NCBI GenBank assembly: GCA_029706075.1
Contig: JAINUG010000020.1
Location: forward strand, 606,125-670,124
Length of the DNA: 64,000 bases
Direction of reading: 5' to 3'
From: Aldrovandia affinis
Taxonomy: Eukaryota > Chordata > Actinopteri > Notacanthiformes > Halosauridae
A model generated the notes under the pieces. That model was not told the DNA's origin and made no database searches. It saw nothing but the letters and a program-made list of their open reading frames with translations. Below, in pieces: positions 11,420 to 29,558 of the stretch (within the stretch, counting starts at the first letter, position 1; every line of letters starts with the position of its first letter). The position numbers and the translations under genes were made by a program.

Positions 11420-12217
11420 CAATGGTTCCAAACTCTGCCCCTGTGGTACCCGTATGTGTGCTGGTTGTCATTCAAACCAATCTCTGGATTCATTAAGGTT
11501 GTTGAAAACGTGTGTTGTGTTCCATAATGTTGTGCTTTAACAGATTTGAACACAACACAAGTTTAACTGTTCGTCATTTGCTTTGTCTTTGTTTCGTTTT
11601 CATGACCAGGGCCCAGGCTTTCAGAAGATTTCTGATCAGATGATTTGGTCTTCAAGTCTGGTTTTTCAAAACTGGAAAAAAAAGGCTGATCAAGATCACC
11701 ATTTTGGTAATCCAATCAGACCTTTAATTACGGTTAAATGTGGCAGTCATGTTTTTCAGAATTGAAAGGTAATGATTGGAATAACCCATGAGGCTGGATT
11801 TGAAAGATTGGCAAAAATTAAGGTGATATTATGGAAAGTATATTAATCATTAAGGTTTTTTGTTTTTGTTTGTTTTAACCAGGCCCAGCTGTCTACATTT
11901 CCAGCATTTAGGGCAGATTTGTATCTCAAATTAACAAACAAAAAAGGTTTCAATAGGAATGATTTGCTGCAGCACAATAGAAAATGAAAGCATAAATTGA
12001 GAACTGATGAAAAGTACTTAAATGTATACGGGATGTTAACTTTGTCATATCTGTTTGGCATAATGTGACATTAAGATGATAAATCATCCCTCATTAGACA
12101 TAAAAAAGATATTTTTAAAAATTTAACTGCTTGTTATACTTCAGGAATTGCAAATATGGTTGGACTGAAAAGCCAGCAATCACATGGGCACCCCTGGACA
12201 GAGTTTGGGAACACTTG
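11420..12217. mobile_element. Non-autonomous hAT-like element, ~800 bp
   Basis: The left end caatggttccaaactctgcc matches the inverse of the right end (gagtttgggaacacttg). Flanking octamers are ctcaagac (11412-11419) and cgcaagac (12218-12225), 7 of 8 identical. Nothing coding is recognised inside. Confidence 0.7.
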
Positions 12218-12225
12218 CGCAAGAC

Positions 12226-12398
12226 CAGGGCTATTCAGTGTCTGCTCCAACCACGCATTACACCACCTGTTTTTTATATAATTTGCTCACTTCCTATACC
12301 GAGGTAAATTAATTTGTGAAATCCGGTGGTGTAGTGTGTGGTTGGAGTAAATGCCTGCAGATACTGCGGCCCTCGAGGCCTGGAATTGAATAGCCCTG
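12226..12398. mobile_element. hAT-type MITE
   Basis: The termini cagggctattca and tgaatagccctg are exact inverses, with a partly palindromic body. The right flank is gtctagac and the left flank cgcaagac, so the octamers agree at only 5 of 8 positions. It abuts the preceding element's flank directly. Confidence 0.75.
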
Positions 12399-12480
12399 GT
12401 CTAGACTACTGAACTGCTGTAACCGACATCTCAGATTAGAAACGGCCATTCCATTTCTCATATAGTTCAGTTGTCTAGAG

Positions 12481-12664
12481 CAGGGTTCCCCAAATCACTG
12501 TCCTTGTGGGCCGAGCGCTACTGTTTTCCCACCCTTCCTTTACCTGGGAGGCAGGTGTGAAGACACTCTGGCCAACCAATTGCATAAATTGTTCAATTAA
12601 CTACCTGAGAGGAAGGAAAACCAGGACCGAGTTTGGATTCGTGGGCCAGATTTGAGGAACCCTG
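12481..12664. mobile_element. hAT-type MITE with near-perfect 8-bp duplication
   Basis: The termini are cagggttccccaaat and its imperfect inverse atttgaggaaccctg. Flanks are gtctagag (12473-12480) and gtctagtg (12665-12672), 7 of 8 identical. The target resembles the TCTAGA-type site favoured by several hAT groups. Confidence 0.83.
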
Positions 12665-12711
12665 GTCTAGTGGACTGAAGCCATGGTTAAACACCCTGCT
12701 ATGGTCATGAC

Positions 12712-12912
12712 CAGGGGTGTCAAACTCATTCCATCATGGGCCGAGTGTGTGCAGGTTTTTGTTGCAACCAGTGCACAACACCAGGTGATTTCAATTAGTT
12801 CCCCCTTGGTTGAAGAAGGAAGCTAATTAGTGAAATCACCTGGTGTAGTGTACTGGTTGCAACAAAAACCTGCATACACTCGGCCCACGATGGAATGAGT
12901 TTGACACCCCTG
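12712..12912. mobile_element. Palindromic hAT-type MITE with perfect 8-bp duplication
   Basis: A 201-bp near-perfect palindrome begins caggggtgtcaaactcattc. It is flanked by identical octamers gtcatgac at 12704-12711 and 12913-12920. No coding capacity. Confidence 0.93.
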
Positions 12913-12969
12913 GTCATGACAATTAGTACAGCATCCAGTACCACAGAGCTAGTAACTGACCGCTACAAG

Positions 12970-13115
12970 GTAGTGGTTCCCAAACCCTCCAAACCTCTCC
13001 TCGAGGAGCCCCAGTCAGTCCATGTGTTTGTTAGATTACACCACCAGCAAACCTGATTCAACTCCTTTACTCGTTAACATTATCTGAATCGGGTGTGCTG
13101 GTGGTGGGATTGAAC
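12970..13115. mobile_element. Decayed hAT-like palindromic fragment
   Basis: The sequence ccaccagcaaacctgattca near 13040 has an imperfect inverse near 13085 (gaatcgggtgtgctggtggt). The left side resembles hAT MITE ends (ggttcccaaacc). No clean target duplication was found. Confidence 0.5.
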
Positions 13116-14062
13116 AAATCAGGGATGTGATTATTTTCAGACCATAGATATCTTGTGGACGTGTTTATGTTATAAGCATACACATTAAGAAATGTTACAC
13201 TCTTTGAGAGCTGATAGCAGGAGAGAATGTTCAGCAAATAAAGGCAAATAGCCAGAGACATTTAGCATCATAAAATCAGTATCACATCCTTGCAAATAGA
13301 TGGCCCGGCTGGGGGTCCCTGAGGAGAGGTTTGGGTGTGTCCCATAAACGCTAAGCTAGTACTCGGTACCATTAAGTACCGAGGAAATACCATTCCAGCA
13401 AGGAACAATGCTGTGGCAACAGCTGAAAGGTTTTTAACTGGAGAGAAGCTCACACACGTTTGGGCAGCTTTATTTCAGTTCGTTCACACATCAAAAAAAA
13501 AATCGCACCAACACAACGCCACTTGGAGAGCGGAAAACGCTCGATGCAATATACGCTCTTGGGTGTCCACAGCGTGGCTTTGATTAGCAAATGTTTATAG
13601 TAACATTCCTATAGCACAGCACAATGGTGTGTTGCAAACAGCAGGTGACAAAAGGGCAACAGTTGGTCCGTCACTGTACCTGAAAAACTAGTTGGTCTAC
13701 TAATTGACAAACGTTTTGTACCACTCCACGCCACCAGGGGGCACTTAGATGTGCTAAAAGTCCAGTTTAGCATGTTCAATAACTGAAAGTAGGACAAAAC
13801 AACAGCTCCCAGTCAGGTGAAATAAAAGCACATTAAAACACATGGTTCCACTCTACTAAAGTTAATCAATTCTCGTCATTACACCCAGGTCATCTTCGCT
13901 GCAGGAGCTTGCCTTTGACTGACTACAAATACAAATATTTACACATACACTACAGTAAACAATATTCTGATGACATTGTGTCGTCTTCCAGGTTGGACTC
14001 GCAGTGAAGTCGTTGCAGGCAATTTCGGATGTGTCTGTCTGTCAGTCTGTCTGGTCTCTCGC
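13116..14062. other. Region downstream of PQBP1, probable 3' UTR on minus strand at its right end
   Basis: No coding exon was recognised. The segment next to 14062 is the minus-strand 3' UTR of PQBP1. A TTTATT (minus-strand AATAAA) occurs near 13470, but the actual mRNA end cannot be told. Confidence 0.4.
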
Positions 14063-18945
<4,883 letters not shown>

Positions 18946-19487
18946 CCTTGCGGAGAAAAGTTCTAAATTATTACTATTTAGAGATAAAGCATTTGCTACA
19001 TAAACCCGTCACAACTTGCGAAGCTAGGTAGGACTGTTAACTAATCATTAAAATAAAAATGTACGTTGCTGATATTGTAACTGGGTAATAAGCGAGGTAG
19101 CTAAGTTAGATGTATGAACCTTGCTTTATAACCTTGGTTCGATAAATAGCTAGCTTGGCCACCGTTACTTTTATGTGTGCGATCGAGCGCATCTACAATG
19201 TTACAAGCAGGAGTTTTCCTGTTACCAAAATATTATCAAACGTGCGCTCTCGTTAAATGTAACAAGCCACTATCTAACGTTAGCTAGCTAGCAGTCTACA
19301 ACACATGTGATAGCTATTTTGGGGGTTAGCTTGCCAGCTGGTTGCAAAATTGTTTAAAAGGACAAAGACTAAAAGAAAAGTACTATGCATTATGGTCATA
19401 TAGTCATGTAGCATGAATATAAAAATGTTTACATTTCTGTTTACCTTACTGATGAATGTAACTGCCTAGCCAGAAATGTTACTACAC
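18946..19487. promoter_or_regulatory. 5' flank of PQBP1 (minus) between the gene and a LINE insertion
   Basis: No coding sequence was seen. The start codon of PQBP1 is at 18945-18943, so its 5' UTR and promoter fall in this stretch and possibly beyond the LINE. Repeated ctagctagc strings occur near 19280. No TATA box could be assigned. Confidence 0.4.
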
Positions 19488-19499
19488 ATACGGCGCTTT

Positions 19500-22400
19500 C
19501 TTCTTCTTCTTCTTTTTCTTTCCTTTTTTTAATGGCAGAGTAAAACGCTTGTATGCGTATTACTGCCCCCCACAGGTCCGGAAGATCCTCAGTACTATAA
19601 ACTATTTAAAAAAATTAACACCCTGGTATGCAGACCAGTGGCTTAAAGGAATTTCATGACACCTTGAAACACTTTTGACATATTCTTACTTGGTCCCAAC
19701 AGTGATTTAATAGAGAAGGAAGTAACGCGACGCTTGCCAAATCTCTGTACATGTCCCTGCGTTCCCTTGCATAATTAACACAGTCTAATAGCACATGCTT
19801 GACTGTTTCGGGTACTTTGCACATACCACATTGTCCATCCTCATGCTTACCCACTACAAAAAGTTCAGCCCCAACTTCAGCCTGCCGAATAATACCCCCT
19901 CCCGCCCGCTCCCGAATGTAGGGCCTCCCTTCCCCACCCCTCTCTGAATAGAATATAAATGTCTCCCCTTTCTGTTTGTGTCCCACTCCTTTTGCCAGAG
20001 AATCCCCAATCCCTCCGCAATCCTACTCTTCACCTCCCCCCTACCCAAGGGGATATAGACCCTTACCTGAGGAAACTCTAGTGAAGCCTTCGCCATCCTA
20101 TCCGCACATTCATTTCCCACTATCCCCACATGCGCAGGCACCCACACCAGTCCCCCGGCTCCCTGCCCTATGGACATGATGCAAAAGCACTAACAAGTCT
20201 ATTAAAACATCAGGATGTGCAGACAAACTCCTGCACTGTAATGCGGTCAGAGCTGCAGCGGAGTCTGAGCAAATAACAACATTTGAAGGTTGCACCTGCT
20301 CCACCCACTCCAAAGCCCACAAAATAGCCATGAGGTCTGCAGTAAATATAGATATTCCATCGGGTAAACGTACCCCCTGCCCCACGGCCAATTGCGGAAT
20401 ATGAAAAGCAAATCCGAACCTTCCACTCTCCGGCGCCCGAGACCCGTCTGTATACACCTGGAGGGAAGAACCCCACACCTGTCTCAGATGGGAGTCAGCC
20501 ACTACATGTGGTGCCAGTTCCAAATTTCCTGCCCTCACTAACTCCATAATTCTAAAATCCGCTTCCACTTTGGATAGAAGCCACCATGGTACAGGAGGCC
20601 AGAATGTCTCAGCCCCAATCTCCACATCAGCTAAACCCACATCCCCTGCCAACCCTAAAGGCTGGACCAGAAATACCCCACTGCAACTTCACGGAAGACC
20701 GTCCACCACAGTCAGCCAAAATCCCAGAGGACGGACAATCAGTTACACGGCCCTTCAGCCTAGCCCAGTATCTAAGTCCCAGCTTTAGCCCACGGAGGTG
20801 AAAAGGAACCTCCACCAACAGTGCCGCTATAGGCGTCGTCCTAAAAGCCCCACAGCACAATCGTAATGCAGCAGCCTACACAATATCCAGTGTCCTCAGC
20901 CACCGACCCATAGGCCTGACACCCATAGTCCATCACAGAGCGGATCATGGCCCGATATATGCACACTAATGCATCCCTCTCAGCACCCCAATGACTCCCA
21001 GCCAAGCACCGCATGAGAATCATAATTTGAGAACATGTCAGTCTCTCATCAAACCACATGCCTAAAAACCAATATACCTGCACTGATATACCTCTCTAAC
21101 GGCAATCCATACAGGGACAGAGCTACAGGCCCCAACTTCCGCCTCCTACCAAAAACAACAAACTTAATTTTTGTCGTTTAAATCCTGAGGCCCCACAATG
21201 CTGACCACCACTCCACAACGCCCAGGGCATGCTGCAGTTGCTTCACCACATACCTAACATTCTTCCCCCTCTTCCACAGAGCACCATCATCTGCATATGA
21301 TGAGAACCCAAAGCCCGAACCGACCTCCTCAAATAAATCATTGATCATGACATTAAATAATACTGGGCTTATCACACTTCCCTGAGGAATGCCCCAATCT
21401 ATCCCCACCGAATCCGAGAGAGCCCCGTCCACTCTCACCTGAATTGTATGTTTTAACAAAAAAAAACCAATCCAATTAAACATTCTGCCCCAAAGGCCAA
21501 GCCCCCGCAACTTGTGTAACAAACCCTCCCTCCAAAGAGTGTCATACGCCTTCTCTATATCGAGGAAAATAGTCATGAGTATCTCCTTGTTCGCCACAGC
21601 CGAGTGAATATCAGCATCAAGCGCCAGCACATTGTCCATTGTCCCCCTGCCCCTTCTAAAGCCACTCTCATAATTGGCTAAATATGAGCGAGTCTCCAAT
21701 AAATGCACTAATCGATCAGTCACCATCCTCTCCATGAGTTTGCACAGTACTGACGTTAATGCTTATATGAGGGCGGTGAGGATGCCTCCTTCCCAGGCTT
21801 CAGTATTGGAACCACTACAGCATGCCTCCAGGCCCTCGGCAACTCCCCTCTCTCCTACACTCTGTTGAACAGACTCAGCAGTTCATCTAACCACACCTCA
21901 TAAAAATGGCAAAAAAAACCCGTAACACATCCAATCCCCCCCAGGCGCCGTATTGCCCCCAGCCACAATAGCTTCCTGAAGCTCCAACATTACAAAGTAC
22001 ATATTTACAGGGTCCTCATCCCTCACAAAACCTTGTACCCCCCAATTAACTGTCCCAGGCTCCACTCCCTCACTATGTACCTGAATAAACACCTCAGCTA
22101 ACAAATTTGCTTTATCAGAACCATCACAGGCCACCACCGATCCAGAAACCGAAACCGGAACAGACATCCTCTTATACCACCCTGACATGCATTTCACCAC
22201 AGCCCACACCTCAGTGATGGAAGTGTCCCGCCCAATCAACTCATAATACGCCCTCCAGCAGTCACGCTTAGCAGCCTTAATGGTCCTCCTAGCTATAGCC
22301 TTCCGTCTTTTATATTTAAATACATTTGCTTCCATCGGAATAAGCCCTATTCCTATCCCAGACTGCCTTGTTACAAAACTTATTCCACCACGGAACCACC

Positions 22401-22847
22401 TTCCTTGGCGCCACAGGCCCCTTCTTGGGAATGGCTCGGGACGCCGCAGCAGAGACCATTGCGGACAGCGTGTCATTCCATGCATCCACCAACTCATCAT
22501 TTACACGAGCCAATCCCTTATGACACCCCGCAACAAATTCATCCCAGTCAGCCCAACCAAAATGAATGGGCCGCACACTGCTGCCACCCTCCGACAGAAG
22601 ACCTCTGCCCCACTTACTCAAGACCGGAAAATGGTCACTCCCAATAGTATGGGACCCAAGCACATCTCACTCCTCCTTACAAGCCAGCACACCAGAGGCA
22701 AACGTCAGGTCCAAACATGACTCTGAATTTTTCCCCGCCTGAAACCTAGTAGCCCTCCCATCATTCAAACAGACAAGCCCATGCTGATCCATAAACTCCT
22801 CCACAACCCTTCCACTCCCATCTAAAACCTTGCTTCCCCACAGAGGT
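19500..22847 (-). mobile_element. I-clade (Nimb-like) LINE, 5'-truncated, with 12-bp target duplication
   Basis: Minus-strand coding remnants occur in order: endonuclease end (GSDHFPVLSKWG near 22650), reverse transcriptase (GIPQGSVISPVLFNVMINDL, SSYADDGAL near 21300), RNase H (VYTDGSRAPESGRFGFAF, VICSDSAAALTA, VPAHVGIVGNECADRMAKA near 20480-20110) and a C-terminal zinc motif (CGMCKVPETVKHVLLDCVNY). The 3' tail on the minus strand is a GAA run. The copy is flanked by atacggcgcttt at 19488-19499 and 22848-22859. RT plus RNase H with a GAA tail fits the I superfamily. Several frame changes show it is inactive. Confidence 0.92.
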
Positions 22848-22859
22848 ATACGGCGCTTT

Positions 22860-24126
22860 AAAATTACCTATGTAATTAGTAACGATGCCTGAAGCTCAAC
22901 GTATTCAACTGTGATTCGTTGTGAGAATCACAGGCAATAAAAATTAAAGGTGTTTGCAGGCGCAACCAATCAAAGTTCAAAGTTCAGTTGAAGCAGCCAC
23001 ACCACAACCACGTTTGAACCAATCCCTCATTGTCGTCTCAGCTGAATTACCTCACATGCCTAGCTCCATGAAGCTAGAGAATACAAATGGAAGCAAGATG
23101 GCACAATCTGAGGCAATATTTTAAAAAAATGATATATAGATGTTTTATGTTTACAGTAGAATTGTTCAATATATGTGCTTTTGTAAAACAGAATTTAAAC
23201 AGTATTGAACAACACATTTCATAAATCAACCATGTGTGGTTATAGCCAGTGGGGCATTACAATAAAAACAACAGATTCTTACACAATGTAACTTAAGTGG
23301 GGTTAATTATTTTTCCTCTGAATGTTTACTTTCTAAATCAGTTGAGTTTCAGATCGTGTCCACTTGAACTGAATTTCAGAATCTCGTGTTTACAATAATT
23401 CAAAGATCACAAGCACACAACACGATTGTGGCTCGCCCTTCATACTCGGCCTTCATCACCCTGCTCTTGTAGGAGCACATTTTCTTTCCTGCTCGTTCAC
23501 TCGGGAACAGAAGCACTAATTTCACATTAAGTTCCTTCTTTTCCGGGTCCAGTTAAATGTTTTGTGTTTAAATGTAACGTTAAACCTATCCATATTGTTA
23601 GCATACTAAAAAATATTATACTAAAATACAGTGTAATGAAGTGTACATAATGTTGAAATGGAAGACTGCCAACCTTATTTATATTGTTATAACCTGTATT
23701 TTTAAGACAGTTTACCGACATGGAAATTATTTGTAAAATCTTTCAATTTTATTTTTGCCCCATGTTTTCTAGTTAAGGAGTGGGTCCTATATTTAGAATG
23801 ATTAGCTGGAACACAGTCAAATGTAGTATAAGTATAAATTGCCGAGTGCTTGCGACATAGTTGCATTACGCGAACCGCGAAGATGTCGTAGAGAGGCCTT
23901 TAACTGCCAAGATAAAGGCAACACTTGAGTAAATGAGGGATCCTTTAAACTGGTGCAGTACTGAGAGTGACCATTGGGGGGTACCACGGCCGGTACTGGC
24001 GGATAGGTCCGGCTCTCCCCTTTCATTCTCTTATTTTGAATTTTTACGTCATATTAGTCACCGGAAGTCGATGCGTTATTGTCGCGTCGAGCACACTGCA
24101 CACATGATCTGCGTCAGCGGTGCAAT
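22860..24126. promoter_or_regulatory. 5' flank of TIMM17B
   Basis: No coding sequence was recognised. This and 18946-19487 together form the ancestral PQBP1-TIMM17B divergent spacer (about 1.8 kb without the LINE). The stretch near 23850-24125 is relatively CG-containing and is the likeliest promoter, but no specific site can be proved. Confidence 0.4.
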
Positions 24127-27100
24127 ATGGAGGAGTACGCCCGTGAGCCTTGGTAAAAATAACATTGACAGAATTAGCTAGCTAGCTAGCTATACAGGTA
24201 TAGTGTGTGAATGCATCATGTTTTCTCAGTACATGCTGTTTAATTTACACAACGCCTGTAGTATACCAAAAAAGTAATATTTAGGCACCAACCCTCAACG
24301 CTTATTACTTAGTATTGACGGCATCTATTTGGCAGTTCTTAGTTTCTAACTAGCAAGCTGCATAGCACGAATTAGCTGTGAAATGATTAGTTACATAGGC
24401 GAACTACTTCGGGATTTGCTACTTGGTTGATATTTTCATAGCTTGCTATGACAATAGCAACAACCAAAACTGTTATAGGACGTGTTTTACGTTTTACAAA
24501 GCTATCCGCGAGCTAGATCATTATTTTAGCTAGCAAAGGAAGTCACGTAACGTAAATGGCGGCTTATAAATAGCCTCAGCTAGCTGTGTACCTTTCTGTT
24601 TATTTACCCATAAACATGTCACTCTAGCGCCGCCATAGTTTGGACATATTATTTGAGCTAGTCTCGACCCCAGACGCTCTGAGCCTGACCAGGGAGGGAA
24701 TGGATAAATAAAATATACAATATCATCAGTAACAGAGTTCCCAAGCCAAGTATCTTAAGTACGTTATCAGGGTGTGAGCCACAGTTGCCCCCCCAGCTAC
24801 AATGGTAACATGTGTCGTGATTAGCTGTTCTTGAAGGCCTGTTGTGCTTTTTCAACGTTGTGCCATGGTGTGACATGAACGGAGAATACTGTATTATTCT
24901 TTTTTTCCCCAAATGTATTTATGGATTTCCCCCCTGTTTTTGTCCCAATTTGCTGGCCAATTGTACCCTCTATTTCTTCAATTCACCCTTAACCCTCCCG
25001 CCCGCAACTATGGGACCAGCCACCACCACGGGGCCGGCAATGAACCGTTTCCTTCGAGACGGAACTTGCCTATTCGTTTGGCCCACAGGGAAGCTTTCTG
25101 TGCTCGCGGTGAGCTCATGTCGGCTTTCCTTCCCCCCTCCCTCTGGGGTGGGCAGGCAATGGCCAGCCAGAGCCGAGCTTTACTGAAACTTACAACTACA
25201 GTACTTCATCAAGGATGAAGGGCTGACATTGTAGTGTAATGGTTAGGGAGGAGCTGGGCTTGTAACTCAGAGGTTCAATTCCCAGGTGGGGCACTGCTGT
25301 TGTACCCTTGAGCAAGGTACTTAACCTGAATTGCTTTAGTAAAATATCCAGCTGTATAAATGGATTGTATGAAAGAAATGTCAACTTGTCCCCCCTCTGT
25401 CCAGTCCGTGGAGGATTGTAGATGACTGCGGGGGCGCGTTCACCATGGGGGCCATCGGTGGCGGTGTCTTCCAGACTGTTAAGGGCTTCCGGAACGCACC
25501 AGTGGTGAGTCACAGAAGCACAGTTCACTTGTTTAAGCTTGTTTGCTCACAGCAATTGGGTCCAGTGACATTTCTTGTCAGGGAAAATTTGTTGGACCCA
25601 ATTGCTCTTATCTGCTTTTATCACATGGGCACAAAACATGTGGTATGCTTTCAAGTAGCTGTCACATATTTAGCTGCCCATTAGACCTCACCTGCATGAC
25701 ACCGTTCTGTTCCAACCACAAAATTAAAAAAATTCTTACATTTTACATTTACCTTTTTTACATTTAGCAGACGCTCTTATCCAGAGCGACTTACACAGTT
25801 TACATTTCTTTACATACAATCCATTTATACAGCTGGATATTTTACTAAAGCAATTCAGGTTAAGTACCTTGCTCAAGGGTACAACAGCAGTGCCCCACCT
25901 GGGAATTGAACCTCTGAGTTACAAGCCCAGCTCCCTCCCTAACCATTACACTACAATGTCAGCCCTTCATCCTTGATGAAGTACTGTAGTTGTAAGTTTC
26001 AGTAAAGCTTAATTCTGGAGAGCCACAGGGTGTGCTGGTTTTCGTTGTTACTCAGCACCTAATCAGCCAATTGAAAAGCAGTTGAGTACACAGTAAACTC
26101 AACAATTCTTGGGTCTAAATTGTTTGGTGAGCTTAAGATGAAAACAGTCAGCAGACCCTGTGGCTCCCCAGACCCAGGGTGTTGGCCACCCCTGCGCTAC
26201 ACCATTTTAGCCCCAACGTTAATCGCTTTGCAGAGTTTTTGCCATGGCTGTTTGCAAAGCTAGGCGTGTATTTAGGGCGCGTTTGTGGGTGTGTCAGCAT
26301 CTTTCTGTCTGTGCAGGGCGTACGACACAGGCTAAGAGGCAGTGCTAACGCAGTGCGGATACGAGCTCCACAGATAGGAGGTGAGATTTTTCTCTCCATT
26401 TAATCTGCTGTCTGCCACCCACGTGGCATGCATCCACAGTACGTTTGTCTTGTTTTGGGAAGCGTGCCTAACCCTCCCTCTTCTCTCAGGCAGCTTCGCG
26501 GTGTGGGGAGGGCTGTTTTCTACCATAGACTGTGGCCTGGTTCGCCTCCGTGGGAAGGAAGACCCCTGGAACTCCATCACCAGTGGTGCCATGACTGGGG
26601 CGGTGCTGGCGGCTCGCAGTGAGTCCCTGGAGATTTTTACCGCCAATGACGATTATAATGCATTTTTATTTATATAGTGCCTTTCGGTAACCCAAAGATG
26701 CTTTGCAAAATCAGAGGACAAACAGGCGAAAAGGAACAATGCAGGCACAAGCACAAAGGAAAGTGACAACAGTGGAGTATAACATGAGGGAAGGAGCAGA
26801 CATGGAAAACATAGGCCAAACATAAGTATGGTGTAGTACAGGGGTCTTCAAGTAAAATTCAAAGAGGTCCAGTTAGATAAAATGGCCTCAAGCCAAGGTC
26901 CGGTGGTGCGAAGCACGTAACGGCACCCCATTTTCTGTCGACGGGGGGGGGGGTGCTACGCGGAAAAAAACCTGAGACCAGATCATTTATTTCGCGGACC
27001 GGGGTGCTACGCGAAAAAAAGCTGCAGGGGGTGCGCGAGAAATAATGCGCCTCGGAACCGGTCCGTGGTGCAAAAATGTTTTTTTTTTAAACGTTTTCTT

Positions 27101-27688
27101 ACATTTTGCGCCCCTCGGAATTTTGCGCCTGGTGCAATGATAAACCAGTGCCGTAAATGCTAGAAAAGCTGCGCCGGTTAAAATTGAAATGCTCCGTCAA
27201 AATGTAGTAATTCTCAATAATTTATCGGTTTTTGGACGCGGTCCGGATAGGACGGCTTCTGGGTCCGGACCCGGACCGCGGTCCGCCTGTTAGTGACCCC
27301 TGGTGTAGTAGGTCAGGGGCGAGGGGGGATTACTGTTGGAGCTGGGGGAGTATAGTCCCTGCCTGCTCTTTACATTCTCTCTGCCTCTCAACATCGTTCA
27401 CGTTCTCCGTGACATGTCGTTGTGTAAAGCAGTGGTCCTCAGCCCTAGTGCTGGGGAGCTGCAGGGTGTTCCACAGCTTTTCCCTTTCTGACTCAGGTAA
27501 TGAGCGACAGCGTAGTATAGTGGTTGGGGGAACTGGGCTTGAAACTCAGAGGTTGCAGGTTCGATTCCCAGGTGGGGCACTGCTATTGTACCCTTGAACA
27601 AGGTGCCTCAGTAAAATATCCAGCTCTATAAATTGATTGTATGTGAATAAATGTAAATCTCTGACAGCTTATTGGTTATGTTAGCGTG

Positions 27689-27759
<71 letters not shown>

Positions 27760-29380
27760 TACCAGTCAAAAGTTTGGACACACCTGCTGGAAACTAGGTT
27801 TATCTCATAACTGACAATGTTTTACACCGTATACATATACGTAGAACAATAAACAAAAGGAACAGCAAAGCAATGTTCAAGAAAATTGAATTGAAAATTG
27901 AATCTTGGATTCCTCAAAATAGTCACCCTTTGGCGTGAGAATAGCCTCACAAACAGGGGCCATTCGGTTAATACGTTTTAGCAGGAAATCACCCAACATG
28001 TTTTCCCAGCTATCCTGCAGCAATTCCCAGAGAAACTTGTGTGTTGCTTTGCTTTGACTCTTCCTTTCCAGTTTGTCCCATACAAGTTCTATGGTTCTGT
28101 GTCTGTATCAACACCTTCCTCTCTCCCCGTCTCTCCCCTCTTCTCCTTCCCCCACTCTCTCACACTCTTACTCCATGGGCCGTGGAACTCATTTCGAATG
28201 GGTAGGGCCAAGAATGACGTGACGTTGCCCCCTCCCAAGTATCGAACGCCAGACAGCTCATAATCCATACACGTATTCTTATTATGATACACATAGTTTT
28301 ATGATACGTGTATTGTTTTTTATGTTGTCATACATCCGTACGATCCAATCAGATAGCAGATTTGGATACTCGTATGCTTAGTAATTTCTGTGTATATGTC
28401 ACCACCACATAATAGTGACAGTAACACTAACCTCTGGTTTGTCATCTGTAACATGCGTTCACGTACTGTGACAGTAACACTAACCTCTGTCTTGTCATCT
28501 GTAACATTCATTCACGTAGTAGTGACTAATGGTGAAATCACTGTTTTTCACAAAACTGGTAGCATACGCATTCAGTTCCAGAGAAGGGAAATCTTAACGC
28601 TACAGCATACAATAACATTCTAGACGATTGTGCGCTTCCAACTTTGTTGCAACTGTTTGGGGGAATGCCCTTTTCTGAACAGAACATGCCTAAAAAATGT
28701 GTGTGATGGCGTCATAAAAACACGTGTATCGATACACGTATCATAAAACATACGTGTAACATAACAATGCGTGTTTTCATTTAATACACGTATCATAAAA
28801 CTACGTGTATCATAATAAAAATATGTGTATGGATTATGAGCTGTCTGGCGTTCGATAGTAGAGGGGCTAGCTGGAGCAGTGACAGTTAGAAATTCTACTG
28901 CTGGTTCCTCAGAGGGCTCATCGTGGGCTGGAGTGACGGTGGTTGTCTCAGCCGCCATGGCAAACTTTGACCCGAAGAAATCATTTATTTTTCGACGCTT
29001 CATCGTTCAATTCAACGTTACTATTGCTGAAACTTTAGCGAACACACTAGCAGTCTGCTTAGATAGAGCGCTGATATTTCTGTGAAATTCAGGTTAGTAT
29101 GATGCTAAGCTCATATGACACAAATAACCAATCAATCATTAAGAAACAGAGTTTGTTGCTTGTGATAGGCTATGTACTGTACGTAGGTTTACAGGTAGTT
29201 GAAATTAGCCCGGGAAGTGCGAGAAAGTGCAATACATTAAGAACGTAATGTATTTGCTGATAGATTTGAATTTTTACACAATGTTTGATGTTTGATGCAC
29301 GCCAAAGTAGGTATGGCCACGGCCCTACTGGCCATACCGGTTCCGCGGCCTATGTCTTACTCTATTTCCCCCTCCTCCCT

Positions 29381-29468
<88 letters not shown>

Positions 29469-29511
29469 TCTCTCTCACTCTTGCTCTTTTCTCCACCTCC
29501 CTGGCTCCCCT

Positions 29512-29558
<47 letters not shown>

